Shown piece after piece: positions 46,229 to 57,660 of a stretch of DNA of 64,000 nucleotides. Every line of letters begins with the position of its first letter. The stretch's first letter is position 1. The stretch spans positions 186,001 to 250,000 of the forward strand of contig NZ_BDJB01000008.1 of assembly GCF_002117915.1 (NCBI RefSeq), in the 5' to 3' direction. The notes under the pieces are model-generated. The model worked only from the letters and a program-made list of their open reading frames with translations. It ran no database searches and had not been told where the DNA came from. Both the position numbers and the translations under genes were made by a program. Source of the stretch: Sphingomonas sp. TZW2008. GTDB lineage: Bacteria > Pseudomonadota > Alphaproteobacteria > Sphingomonadales > Sphingomonadaceae.

Positions 46229-47794
46229 ATGGCAACACGACCCGCAGGCGGGATCCTCTCGCGCATGATGGCGCGCAAGTCGATCGCGCAGGTACAACGC
46301 GAATCCGCCAGCAGTGAGCTGAAGCGTACGCTCGGCAAGTGGAACCTGCTGCTGCTGGGTGTCGGCTGCATCATCGGCGCCGGTATCTTCGTGCGGACGG
46401 GCAGCGCCGCCGCGCTCCACGCCGGTCCGGCGGTGCTGCTGTCGTTCGTCGTCGCGGGCATCGTCTGCGCCTTTGCCGGGCTGTGCTACGCCGAACTGTC
46501 GTCCACCCTGCCCGTCTCGGGCTCGGCCTACACCTACGGCTACACCACGCTCGGCGAATTCGTCGCCTGGATCATGGGCGCGCTGCTGCTGCTCGAATAC
46601 GGCCTCGCCGCATCGGTCGTTGCAGTCGGCTGGGGCGGCTATGTCGTCAGCCTACTGGCCGACATCGGGATCGTCATCCCGCCGCAGTTCACCGGGCCGT
46701 CGGGCTATCCGCTGGTGCTCGACGGCGTCGCGGTGCTGGTCGACGGGCAACCCGTCACCACCATCTTCAACCTGCCCGCCTTCCTGATCTGCATCGCGCT
46801 CGCGCTGCTGCTGGTGCGCGGCGTGTCGGAATCGGCCAAGGTCAACAACATCATCGTCGCGATCAAGGTCAGCGTGCTCGTCGCGTTCATCGCCGTCGGT
46901 GGCCTGATCGTGCTGTCGAACCTGGGTGAGCTCGTCGCGAAGAACTGGACGCCGTTCATTCCGCCGAACCAGGGCGACGGCAAGTTCGGGGTCGACGGCA
47001 TCATGCGCGCCGCCTCGATCGTCTTCTTCGCCTATATCGGTTTCGAAGCGGTCTCCACCGCTGGCCAGGAAGCCAAGAACCCGCAGAAGGACATGCCCTT
47101 CGGCATCATCGGCAGCCTCGTCGTCTGCACCGTCATCTACATGCTCGTCGCCGCGATCATGACGCTGCTCGTGCCCTACGGCGCGCTCAACGTCCCCGAT
47201 CCCGTCGCCGTCGTGGTCGACAATTTCGGCCCGCAATGGGGCTGGCTCGCCAAGATCATCAAGATCGGCGCGATCGTCGGCCTCACCTCCGTCGTGCTGG
47301 TACTGATGTACGGCCAGACGCGCATCTTCTACACCATGGCGCGCGACGGGTTGCTGCCGCGCGTCTTCGCCACCGTCCACCCGAAGTTCAAGACGCCGTA
47401 CATCAACACGCTGCTCGTCGGCGTCATCACCGCCGTCGCGGCGGGCTTCTTCGACATCAACGTGCTGGGCGACATGACGTCGGTCGGCACGCTGGCGGCG
47501 TTCGCGATCGTGTGCCTGTCGGTGATCTACCTGCGGCGGTCGGCGCCCGAGCTGCCGCGCGGCTTCTCCGTGCCCTTCTATCCGGTGCTGCCGATCCTCG
47601 GCATCGCCTCGTGCGCGTATCTTATCACCACCGTGCCGTGGAACGTGCTGGTGTTCTTCCTGTGGTACATGCTCGGCGGCGTGGTGCTGTATTTCGTGTA
47701 CGGCATCCACAAGTCGAACCTGCAGAACGGTCGCGAGGCCGATGGCGGTCCGGAGATGGGCGAGTTCCCCGCCCCGGTGGGCGAGCAGCCCTAA
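46229..47794 (+). CDS. APC-superfamily amino-acid permease
   Basis: Inner-membrane amino-acid transporter of 521 residues with about 12 hydrophobic helices. The ATG at 46229 has AAGGGAG about 6 bases before it. The motifs GVGCIIGAGIFVRTG (about 46-60) and FFAYIGFEAVSTAGQEAKNP (about 266-285) are typical of the cationic amino-acid transporter (CAT) group. The substrate is probably a basic or broad-range amino acid. No regulator is adjacent. Confidence 0.9.
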   Translation: MATRPAGGILSRMMARKSIAQVQRESASSELKRTLGKWNLLLLGVGCIIGAGIFVRTGSAAALHAGPAVLLSFVVAGIVCAFAGLCYAELSSTLPVSGSAYTYGYTTLGEFVAWIMGALLLLEYGLAASVVAVGWGGYVVSLLADIGIVIPPQFTGPSGYPLVLDGVAVLVDGQPVTTIFNLPAFLICIALALLLVRGVSESAKVNNIIVAIKVSVLVAFIAVGGLIVLSNLGELVAKNWTPFIPPNQGDGKFGVDGIMRAASIVFFAYIGFEAVSTAGQEAKNPQKDMPFGIIGSLVVCTVIYMLVAAIMTLLVPYGALNVPDPVAVVVDNFGPQWGWLAKIIKIGAIVGLTSVVLVLMYGQTRIFYTMARDGLLPRVFATVHPKFKTPYINTLLVGVITAVAAGFFDINVLGDMTSVGTLAAFAIVCLSVIYLRRSAPELPRGFSVPFYPVLPILGIASCAYLITTVPWNVLVFFLWYMLGGVVLYFVYGIHKSNLQNGREADGGPEMGEFPAPVGEQP

Positions 47795-47810
47795 CGCCCA
47801 GTCCCAACCT

Positions 47811-47845
47811 CCCGTTCGCCCTTCGACAATCCCGGGGCGAACGGG
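47811..47845. repeat. REP-like palindrome
   Basis: Perfect 11-bp inverted repeat CCCGTTCGCCC/GGGCGAACGGG with a 13-base spacer that begins TTCGACAAT, in the 64-base gap before ligA. The layout recalls short interspersed palindromes with a TTCGACAAGCTCAG-like core known from sphingomonads and other bacteria. Only one copy was noticed in this window. It can also fold as a terminator after the permease. Confidence 0.5.
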
Positions 47846-47849
47846 ATAG

Positions 47850-49988
<2,139 letters not shown>

Positions 49989-50151
49989 CGACGTATGTGG
50001 CTGCGGGCATCGTCGATCTAGGACAGACCTGATGCCTTTTTGCAACGCAGCGAAAGCGATTTTGGTTCCGCCGTGAATCCCCTCGCGGCTGTAACCGAAG
50101 CGAAATATTGCAGGCGCACGGGCGCAGCGTACGGTTTGGATGCCGGCGTTC

Positions 50152-50165
50152 AGAGCTGAAGCTCT
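50152..50165. promoter_or_regulatory. Short palindrome before the TonB receptor gene
   Basis: AGAGCT-GA-AGCTCT, a perfect 6-bp inverted repeat with a 2-base spacer, 17 bases before the receptor ATG and just before its AAGGGGAAG ribosome binding site. It could be an operator or an mRNA structure near the start; no regulator is known. Confidence 0.3.
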
Positions 50166-50182
50166 CAAGGGGAAGACATCAG

Positions 50183-53100
50183 ATGCGACATAACCTGTTC
50201 TTGGGCGTGGCTGCGGTCGCGCTCATCGCGCCGGCTGGGGCGATGGCACAGGAAACCACCTCGGTGATCCGCGGCAACGTGACGGCCGGCGGCGCGCCGG
50301 TTGCGGGAGCCACGGTCACGGTCGTCAACGTGCCGTCGGGCACGACGACCAACGCGACGACCGATGCCAACGGCTCGTTCAACGCATCGGGCCTACGCGT
50401 CGGCGGCCCCTTCTCCGTCACTGTCGCGGCGCCGGGCTATCCCCAGGTTACCGTCACCGACATCTTCACCGTCGTCGCGCAGGCCTATGATCTGCCGATC
50501 GAGCTCCAGGCGGAAAGCGCCGAGACGCCTGGCGGCGACATCGTCGTCACCGCATCGCGCGTCGCCAATGCGCGCACTGTCAGCCAGGGTCCGGCCAACG
50601 TGCTGACGGCCGCCGACATTGCCAGCGTCGCCTCGGTCAACCGCGACGTGCGCGATCTGATGCGCCGCGATCCGTTCGCGCGCCTCGATGACAGCCCCTC
50701 GGGCGGCCGCGCCGTCAGCTTCGCCGGCCAGAACGCGCGCTTCAACCGCTTCTCGGTCGACGGCGTGCCCGTCACCGACAATTTCGGCCTCAACCCCGAT
50801 GGCCTGCCCACCCGCCGCTCGCCGGTGCCGTTCGACGCGATCGGCCAGTTCCAGACCAAGGTCGCGCCGTATGACGTGCGCGAGGGCAATTTCCAGGGTG
50901 GCGCGATCAACGCGATCCTGAAGTCGGGCACCAACAGCTTCCACGGCACGGGCTTCTACGCCTATTCCGAGGACGGGCTGACGGGTAAGGAGACCAAGGC
51001 TGGCCCGGGCGTGCCGACCGGCCGCGTGACGCTGCCTGATTTCAAGTACGAGAACTACGGCGCACAGATCTCGGGCCCGATCATTCAGGACAAGCTGTTC
51101 TTCATGGTCGCCGGTGAGCGCATCCGCGCCAACACCCCGATCCCCGAAGGCACGATCGGCAACAACGCAGGCACCGTCGTTCCGAACATCAAAGACGCCG
51201 ACGTTGCGACGATCCAGCAGATCGCACAGTCGCGCTACGGCTACGAGACGGGTGGCATCCTCAACAATGCGAAGGATCGCGACGACCGCCTTGTTGCGCG
51301 TATTGACGCCAATTTGTCGGACACGCAGCGCGCCTCGGTGACGTATCTGTACACCAAGGATTCGATCCAGTTTAACCAGAACACCTTCACCACCGGCACG
51401 CCGGGCATCGGCCTCGAATCGAACGGCTACGTCGGCTCGAACCGCCTGCACACCGGCGTGTTCCAGCTCAACAGCGACTGGACCGACGACTTCTCGACCG
51501 AAGTCCGCGGCTTCTACAAGGATTACAAGCGCGGCCAGGATCCGATCCTCGGGCGCGGCTTCGCGCAGATGCAGGTTTGCACCGCACCGACCTCGGATCG
51601 TGGCAGCGGCACGGCGACAAACAACGATCTCGCCGGCACCTGCCAGTCGGGCTTCGGCAACGTCTCGTTCGGCCCGGACGTCTCGCGCCAGTCGAATGAG
51701 CTCACCAGCCGCACCTACGGCGGCCTGCTGCAGGCCCGCCTGACGCGCAACAACCACGACCTGCGCATCTTTGGCGAATTCTCCGACACGAAGATCTTCA
51801 ACCTCTTCGTGCAGCGCACCGCGGGCGACTATTACTTCGACTCGCTCGCCGACTTCCAGGCCGGCAACGCACAGCGCTTCCGCTACGGCAACGCAGTGCC
51901 CAGCCTCGATCCGGCGGAGGGTGCGGCGCGCTTCCGCTACCAGTCGTACACCTTCGGTATCCAGGACACGTGGTCGATCAGCGACATGCTGACGCTGTCG
52001 TACGGCGCGCGCTATGATCTGTTCGGTGGTGACAGCCGTCCGGCGCTGAACTCGGCGTTCCTTACTCGCTATGCCTTCCCGAACACCTCGTACATTTCGG
52101 GCCGCGGCGTGTTCCAGCCGCGCGTCGGCTTCGATTTCAAGCCGGTATCGGACGTGTCGCTGCGCGGCGGCATCGGCATCTTTTCGGGCGGCTCGCCCGA
52201 CGTCTATGTGTCGAACAGCTTCTCGAACACCGGTTTCCTGACCAACGCGATCGACGTGCGTCAGCTCAACGGCGGTGGCTACACCGTGCCGGGCCTCACC
52301 GGCGCGGCAGCGACGACGGCGGGTCAGGCGATCCTTACCAACGTCAACGGTGCGACCATCCCGGCGCAGGCCAATGCGGTCCTCACCAACGCCTCGGTCA
52401 GCCAGCTGTCGCCGACCAACGCGCTCGATCCGAACTTCAAGGTGCCGTCGCAGTGGCGCGGCACGCTGTCGGCGGATTGGGATCCGAACTGGGGCGGCAC
52501 CTTCGGTGACGGCTGGCACTTCGGCGCCGACTTCCTGTGGTCGGAGGTGCGCAATCAGGTGTTCTTCACCGACCTGCGCGTCGTGCCGACCGCGCTGCGC
52601 ACCCCCGATGGCCGCATCCGCTACACCTCGGCAGCCGGCACCGGCAACCTCGGCGACACCAACCAAGACCTGCTGCTCACCAACACCAAGCGCGGCCGCA
52701 GCTACATCGGCGTGGCGCGCATCGGGAAGGACTTCGACTTCGGCCTGAAGGCGTTCGTCAGTTACTCGTATCAGGACGTGAAGGATCAGGCACCGGCGAC
52801 CTCGTCGACCGCCTCGTCGAACTACGGCAACGGCGCGTTCTTCGATGCCAATGGCGCTGCCTACGGCATTTCGAACGATCAGGTCCGCCACAACCTGAAG
52901 TACAACCTGAGCTTCGACCACGCCTTCTTCGGCGACTACAAGACCAACTTCACCCTGTTCGGTGAAACCCGCATCGGTCGCCCGTACAGCTACACGATGC
53001 AGGATCTGTCGAACGGCCGCTCGGGCGTGTTCGGCACCAACGGCAACAGCTCGCGCTACCTGCTCTACGTGCCGACTTCGACCACCGATGCGCTGGTGTC

Positions 53101-53551
53101 GTACGACAGCGCCGCGACGCAGACCTATCTCGACAACCTCATCAACTCGACGAAGCTGAACAAGTATCGCGGCAAGGTTGCGCCGCGCAACGCGTTCAAC
53201 TCGAAGTGGTTCACGCGCTTCGATCTGCACATCGGTCAGGAAATCCCGACCTTCATCGGCGATAGCCGGGTCGAGCTCTTCGCCGATATCGAGAACATCA
53301 CGAACCTGATCAACAAGAACTGGGGCCAGGTCCGCGAGTATCAGTTCCCTTACACGATCCCGGCAGTGCGCGTGCAGTGCCTACAGACCGCGGTCGCGAC
53401 CGGCACGGCGCCGGGCACGGCGGCGGCTGCCAACACCACGCAGGCATGCGCGCAGTATCGTTACAGCGCGCCGGCCACGACGCCGAGCGACCAGATCTAC
53501 ACGCGCCAGTCGCTGTACTCGATCCGCGTCGGCGCGCGCTTCACCTTCTAA
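50183..53551 (+). CDS. TonB-dependent receptor with carboxypeptidase-regulatory-like N-terminus
   Basis: Outer-membrane active transporter of 1122 residues. The signal peptide ends at APAGAMA|QE (about residue 23). A carboxypeptidase-D-regulatory-like domain (about 26-105, VAGATVTVVNVPSG) follows, then a TonB-box-like region (GGDIVVTASRV), a plug domain, and a large beta-barrel ending in GARFTF with the terminal aromatic typical for barrel insertion. The layout matches Oar/OmpA-related receptors. The substrate is unknown. The gene is monocistronic, with a U-tract terminator, and a LytS/LytTR pair follows. Confidence 0.9.
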   Translation: MRHNLFLGVAAVALIAPAGAMAQETTSVIRGNVTAGGAPVAGATVTVVNVPSGTTTNATTDANGSFNASGLRVGGPFSVTVAAPGYPQVTVTDIFTVVAQAYDLPIELQAESAETPGGDIVVTASRVANARTVSQGPANVLTAADIASVASVNRDVRDLMRRDPFARLDDSPSGGRAVSFAGQNARFNRFSVDGVPVTDNFGLNPDGLPTRRSPVPFDAIGQFQTKVAPYDVREGNFQGGAINAILKSGTNSFHGTGFYAYSEDGLTGKETKAGPGVPTGRVTLPDFKYENYGAQISGPIIQDKLFFMVAGERIRANTPIPEGTIGNNAGTVVPNIKDADVATIQQIAQSRYGYETGGILNNAKDRDDRLVARIDANLSDTQRASVTYLYTKDSIQFNQNTFTTGTPGIGLESNGYVGSNRLHTGVFQLNSDWTDDFSTEVRGFYKDYKRGQDPILGRGFAQMQVCTAPTSDRGSGTATNNDLAGTCQSGFGNVSFGPDVSRQSNELTSRTYGGLLQARLTRNNHDLRIFGEFSDTKIFNLFVQRTAGDYYFDSLADFQAGNAQRFRYGNAVPSLDPAEGAARFRYQSYTFGIQDTWSISDMLTLSYGARYDLFGGDSRPALNSAFLTRYAFPNTSYISGRGVFQPRVGFDFKPVSDVSLRGGIGIFSGGSPDVYVSNSFSNTGFLTNAIDVRQLNGGGYTVPGLTGAAATTAGQAILTNVNGATIPAQANAVLTNASVSQLSPTNALDPNFKVPSQWRGTLSADWDPNWGGTFGDGWHFGADFLWSEVRNQVFFTDLRVVPTALRTPDGRIRYTSAAGTGNLGDTNQDLLLTNTKRGRSYIGVARIGKDFDFGLKAFVSYSYQDVKDQAPATSSTASSNYGNGAFFDANGAAYGISNDQVRHNLKYNLSFDHAFFGDYKTNFTLFGETRIGRPYSYTMQDLSNGRSGVFGTNGNSSRYLLYVPTSTTDALVSYDSAATQTYLDNLINSTKLNKYRGKVAPRNAFNSKWFTRFDLHIGQEIPTFIGDSRVELFADIENITNLINKNWGQVREYQFPYTIPAVRVQCLQTAVATGTAPGTAAAANTTQACAQYRYSAPATTPSDQIYTRQSLYSIRVGARFTF

Positions 53552-53577
53552 GCGCCGGTCACTTTCCGCGCTTATTG

Positions 53578-53614
53578 GGCCGCCGTCCCCCAACGGGACG
53601 GCGGCCTTTGTTTT
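53578..53614 (+). terminator. Intrinsic terminator after the TonB receptor gene
   Basis: Perfect 12-bp inverted repeat GGCCGCCGTCCC/GGGACGGCGGCC with a 5-base loop, followed by TTTGTTTT. The clearest rho-independent terminator in the window; it lies 27 bases after the receptor stop codon. Confidence 0.9.
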
Positions 53615-53648
53615 GCGTGCCGCGCCCGCCCCGCCTATAGCGCCGGGC

Positions 53649-54767
53649 ATGGCGACGACGCTCCCCGCCCCTTCTGCTGCACCGGCCTCGATCCGGCCGA
53701 GCAACCTCGCCGTGCGCCCGTTCTTTGAGGACAAGGCACGCGCCTTCTGGATCCTTCAGGCGGCGGGTTGGACCGGCTACCTAGTGCTGCGCACGGTATC
53801 GTCGATCTCGAACGGCTTCACGCTACAGGGCGTCGTCACCAACATCGTTGAGACGATCGTCGGCTATTGCATCACGCTGCTGCTCTCGACGCTGTACGGC
53901 TATTATCGCGGGTTGCCGCGGATCACCGCGATCATCCTGACGGTGATGACGCTCGGCGCCGCCACCTTCGTTTACGCGCTGCTCGACACCTTCTCGTTCA
54001 GCTTCATAAAGCTCGCGGCGCCCGGCGTCGACGTGAAGCTGCTGATCGGCGCGCTGTTCCTCAACTTCACCGTGCTCGCCGGCTGGTCGGCGCTCTATTT
54101 CGGGATCAATTTTTATCTGATCGTCGAGGAGCAGATCGATCAGATGCAGCATCTCGAAACGCAGGCGTCATCGGCGCAGCTCGCGATGCTGCGCTACCAG
54201 CTCAACCCGCACTTCCTGTTCAACACGCTCAATTCGATCTCAACGCTTGTGCTGCTCAAGCAGACCGAGCGTGCCAATGCGATGCTGAGCCGGCTGTCGA
54301 GCTTCCTGCGCTACACGCTCGCCAACGAGCCCACCGCGCACGTCACGGTCGCGCAGGAGGTCGAGACGCTGAAGCTGTATCTCGAGATCGAGAAGATGCG
54401 GTTCGAGGATCGGCTGCGGCCCAAGTTCGAGATTGATCCGAACGCGGAGAAAGCCCGCCTCCCCTCGCTGCTGCTCCAGCCGCTGGTCGAGAATGCGATC
54501 AAATATGCCGTCACGCCGAAGGAAGATGGGGCGGAGATCTGCGTCACCGCGCGGCTCGTCGGCGATCGCGTGCGGATCGGCGTATCGGATACCGGGCCGG
54601 GGTTGCAGCCGACGCGGAACCGGCCAAGCCTTTCAACCGGCGTAGGCATCGCCAATATCAGGGAGCGACTGGTTCAGTCTTTCGGGACGGATCATCGCTT
54701 CGAGATCCGCGCCATGCCGACAGGGGGCTTTGGCGTGGAGATCGAGATCCCGGTTCAAACGGAATGA
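53649..54767 (+). CDS. LytS-type membrane sensor histidine kinase
   Basis: Sensor kinase of 372 residues. Four hydrophobic helices (about 30-165) form a membrane sensor part without a recognised ligand domain. The His_kinase domain has the phospho-acceptor H188 in LNPHFLFNTLNS, typical of the LytS/YehU class, and the ATPase motif QPLVENAIKYAV and DTGPGL. The response regulator gene follows 86 bases downstream. Stimulus unknown; a link to the cell envelope is possible because of the flanking TonB receptors. Confidence 0.92.
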   Translation: MATTLPAPSAAPASIRPSNLAVRPFFEDKARAFWILQAAGWTGYLVLRTVSSISNGFTLQGVVTNIVETIVGYCITLLLSTLYGYYRGLPRITAIILTVMTLGAATFVYALLDTFSFSFIKLAAPGVDVKLLIGALFLNFTVLAGWSALYFGINFYLIVEEQIDQMQHLETQASSAQLAMLRYQLNPHFLFNTLNSISTLVLLKQTERANAMLSRLSSFLRYTLANEPTAHVTVAQEVETLKLYLEIEKMRFEDRLRPKFEIDPNAEKARLPSLLLQPLVENAIKYAVTPKEDGAEICVTARLVGDRVRIGVSDTGPGLQPTRNRPSLSTGVGIANIRERLVQSFGTDHRFEIRAMPTGGFGVEIEIPVQTE

Positions 54768-54853
54768 AGAGGAACAGGGGGCAGAAGCGTTGAGGTGACC
54801 AGTCCGGCCGATCGTCACGGCCGGGCGGCATCGTATCGGAGAATGACGTTACC

Positions 54854-55657
54854 ATGACCATCCGCACTATTCTCGTCGACGACGAGCCGCTCGCGATCCA
54901 GGGCCTCGAGCTCCGGTTGCAGCCGCACGACGACGTCGAGATCGTCGCCAAGTGCCAGAACGGGCGCGAGGCGATCAGCGCGATCAAGACCCACAAGCCC
55001 GATCTCGTGTTTCTCGACATTCAGATGCCCGGGTTCGACGGCTTCTCGGTCGTCCAGGGGCTGATGGAAGTCGAACCGCCGTTGTTCGTCTTCGTCACCG
55101 CCTATTCCGATCATGCGTTGCGCGCGTTCGAGGCGCAGGCGGTCGATTATCTGATGAAGCCCGTCGAGGAGGCGCGGCTCGCCGACACGCTCGAGCGCGT
55201 GCGCCAGCGCATGTCGGAAAAGTCGAGCGTCGGAGAGGCAGAGAAGCTCAAGGAGGCGCTCGCCGAGCATGCACCCGAAGCGGCGGCAGAGATCGCCGAC
55301 GTTGGCGGCGAACCGGTCAACGTCGGCAGGTTCGAGAAGCTCATCAACGTCAAGGATCGCGGGCAGATCTTCCGCGTCGACGTCGACACGATCGAGATCG
55401 TCGAGGCGGCGGGCGACTATATGTGCATCAAGACGGCGGACAACACGCTGATCCTGCGCGAGACGATGAAGGATCTCGAGAAGCGGCTCGATCCCAGGCG
55501 CTTCCAGCGCGTCCACCGCTCGACGATCGTCAATCTCGATCAGGTGCGCCAGGTTAAGCCGCACACCAACGGCGAATGTTTTCTGGTGCTCGACTCAGGC
55601 GCGCAGGTGAAGGTGAGCCGCAGCTACCGCGACGTCGTCGCGCGCTTCGTCCACTAG
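54854..55657 (+). CDS. LytTR-type response regulator
   Basis: DNA-binding response regulator of 267 residues: receiver domain (about 1-120) with phospho-acceptor D55 in FLDIQMPG and a C-terminal LytTR DNA-binding domain (about 160-265, RVHRSTIVNLDQV). It pairs with the upstream LytS kinase. Its stop codon overlaps the stop codon of the convergent acyltransferase gene. Target genes cannot be read here, but the neighbouring receptor and envelope genes are candidates. Confidence 0.93.
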   Translation: MTIRTILVDDEPLAIQGLELRLQPHDDVEIVAKCQNGREAISAIKTHKPDLVFLDIQMPGFDGFSVVQGLMEVEPPLFVFVTAYSDHALRAFEAQAVDYLMKPVEEARLADTLERVRQRMSEKSSVGEAEKLKEALAEHAPEAAAEIADVGGEPVNVGRFEKLINVKDRGQIFRVDVDTIEIVEAAGDYMCIKTADNTLILRETMKDLEKRLDPRRFQRVHRSTIVNLDQVRQVKPHTNGECFLVLDSGAQVKVSRSYRDVVARFVH

Positions 55658-56787
55658 GCGGCAGCAGCTAGTCCATCCCCCACGGGGGCGGCGGAGGGGT
55701 CGACGATCGGCACCTCTGCGCGCCCCCCGGATACCCGCCCATCGGTCCTCCCGTTCAGCAGCAGCGCGGCAACGCGGAGACGCCTGACGATCAGAACATG
55801 CGCGAGCCACGAAAGGCCGCCAGCCAGCAGGATCGTCACCGCATAGCGTAAATTCGGGTGCAGCGTCGGCGGATAGAGCCGCGTGTTGATCAGCACGGCG
55901 AGCGGCAGATGCAGCAGATAGATCGTATAGGAAGCATCGGTCAGCCCCTGCACGATACGCGGTACCCGGCGGATCGTCGACGCGGTCCGTAACACGATCG
56001 CGAACACCAGCGGTGGGCACAGCGCGGCGCCGATGAAGCGGACGTATGGCTCGCCCTCGTCGAGCAGCCCTGCGCCCGTTAAGACATAGCAGACGGCGAT
56101 CACCGCCAATATAGCCGCCGCCAATCGCGATGAGCGTAGCAGGCCGAGCCGAATGTGCTCCGATCTGGCAGCAAGAACGCCGAACAGGAAGGTGGGCAGA
56201 TAGCCGAAGATTAGTTGGACGTTGGCATAGGCCTGCACCAGCCGTGGCGACAGGAGTGCGAACATCACTGGCGGCGTGAGCGCGAACATCACGGCGGTCA
56301 GCACCGCCGTTGCCAGCATCAGCGCGGGCGGCGCCATCCGCTCCCCGATGGCGAGGATGGACCGCCAGATGGCGGCATTCCGGTCGAGCAACCGCAGCAG
56401 CGCCGACGCCAGCAGCAAACCCCATAGAAACCACAGATGCCACCATTCGAACGGTAGCGGGATCGAGCCTCGAAAGCTTTGGTCGCTGGTCAGCAACCAC
56501 CACATTGCGGGCGACAACAACAATACGCCAGTCATGGTCGGATAGCCGAGTTGCCGTAACCGCCGCGAGAGCCAGACGTCGCTTGGCACCAGCCGCAGCG
56601 TCAAAGCCGAGAGATATCCTGAAAGCGCGAAGAAGACGCCCATGCGGAACGCCTGTGAGACCATCTCCACGACGTAGAAGACGTGCGTGTGCTCGAGCGC
56701 GACCGAGCAGTGAACGAACAGCCCGCCAAGCATCAGCATCGCGCGCCACGCGTCGAGCCCGACGATCCGCCCCTCGCTGCTGTTCAT
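55654..56787 (-). CDS. Membrane acyltransferase (AT3 family)
   Basis: Acyltransferase-3 family integral membrane protein of 377 residues, about 10 hydrophobic helices. The start has GRIVGLDAWRAMLMLGGLFVH, the usual Arg/Asp/His motif region, then FRMGVFFALSGYLSAL. Such proteins O-acetylate or succinylate polysaccharides and lipids. It lies downstream of an SGNH hydrolase gene on the same strand (47 bases apart), an arrangement that recalls fused AT3-SGNH enzymes. Its stop overlaps the LytTR gene stop. Confidence 0.85.
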   Translation of the reverse strand: MNSSEGRIVGLDAWRAMLMLGGLFVHCSVALEHTHVFYVVEMVSQAFRMGVFFALSGYLSALTLRLVPSDVWLSRRLRQLGYPTMTGVLLLSPAMWWLLTSDQSFRGSIPLPFEWWHLWFLWGLLLASALLRLLDRNAAIWRSILAIGERMAPPALMLATAVLTAVMFALTPPVMFALLSPRLVQAYANVQLIFGYLPTFLFGVLAARSEHIRLGLLRSSRLAAAILAVIAVCYVLTGAGLLDEGEPYVRFIGAALCPPLVFAIVLRTASTIRRVPRIVQGLTDASYTIYLLHLPLAVLINTRLYPPTLHPNLRYAVTILLAGGLSWLAHVLIVRRLRVAALLLNGRTDGRVSGGRAEVPIVDPSAAPVGDGLAAAA

Positions 56788-56834
56788 CGCTCCCCCTAAG
56801 CGGCCCGTATAGCAGCTAAGGTCTCACGTATTGA

Positions 56835-57542
56835 TTAATTGCAATCCTTATCATGTACTTGACGCAGACCAGTCGCGATCGGCCTTGACCATCGCCGATA
56901 CCCTTCTTCGACCAAGTGGATCCCGTCTTCGTGATAGAAGTTGCCGGGACGTGCACCTACCAGGAGTTGCTCGCCGGCTGGAACGAACGCGGTGCGCGGT
57001 TGGCTGGCAGCAAACCGGCGCATTGCGGCATCGACGGCGAGTTGCGCCGGGCGATTGAGCCAGCGTGTCGGGCTCGGCTTCATCGACACGATCAGCAGCA
57101 TGCTGTCCGGCGCTCGAGCGCGCAGCGCCTTCGCCAGACCGACGAGCCCCCTGGACACCGCTGCCGGATCGGTCCCGTCTGCGATGTCATTCTCACCGGC
57201 GTACAGCACGATCGCCGCGGGTGCGGGCTCACCCCCCGTTCTGCCGAGCCGAAGCGCGAGTTCGGGCAGGCGCGCGCCCTCGATTCCGCGATTGTAGACC
57301 GTCCAGCCGGCGAGATCGCGCTCGGCGCTGTCCCAGCGATGCAGCGACGAGCTGCCGACGAGCCACACGGTGCAGCGGCCCCCGGCCGCGATCCGCCCCG
57401 GCAGCGGCGAATGGCCGTGCTGCCAGCTGATGAAGAAGAAATAACCGGCGATGATCGCGACGAAAACGCCCGCGGCAAGCGCCAGCTTGCCTACGGTTGC
57501 CGCTATTTCGCGGATGATCGCCGATGATCGTGCGACGTGCAT
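56835..57542 (-). CDS. Membrane-anchored SGNH/GDSL hydrolase-like protein
   Basis: A 235-residue protein from the ATG at 57542; a TTG farther upstream is less likely. One N-terminal membrane anchor (about 18-40) is followed by an SGNH-like domain: nucleophile region LVGSSSLHRW (S64-S66), GENDIADG with the Asn, and DGIHLVEEGY with the Asp-His pair. It is likely periplasmic. Such domains act as esterases or as the acyl-acceptor half of O-acetyltransferases. It forms a two-gene unit with the membrane acyltransferase downstream. Confidence 0.8.
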   Translation of the reverse strand: MHVARSSAIIREIAATVGKLALAAGVFVAIIAGYFFFISWQHGHSPLPGRIAAGGRCTVWLVGSSSLHRWDSAERDLAGWTVYNRGIEGARLPELALRLGRTGGEPAPAAIVLYAGENDIADGTDPAAVSRGLVGLAKALRARAPDSMLLIVSMKPSPTRWLNRPAQLAVDAAMRRFAASQPRTAFVPAGEQLLVGARPGNFYHEDGIHLVEEGYRRWSRPIATGLRQVHDKDCN

Positions 57543-57610
57543 CCGCCACAATTCGCACGCCAAGCGTTAAGGCCGCGTCGACGCCGCCTCCTAAAAGCCG
57601 ATCGGCGGGC

Positions 57611-57646
57611 CGGACGGTGCGAGCCCCTTCCTGCTCCGCCCGTCCG
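57611..57646 (-). terminator. Possible hairpin after the second TonB receptor gene
   Basis: 7-bp inverted repeat CGGACGG/CCGTCCG with a 22-base interior that can pair partly, 15 bases after the receptor stop. No U-tract, so terminator function is uncertain. Confidence 0.35.
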
Positions 57647-57660
57647 CTCCGTGCCGCTCG

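Noticed and set aside
50393..53230. 945-residue open frame on the minus strand
   Set aside because: It is fully antisense to the TonB receptor gene, shows no motif, has a composition typical of GC-rich shadow frames (Arg, Val, Ala, Glu), and lacks a sensible start.
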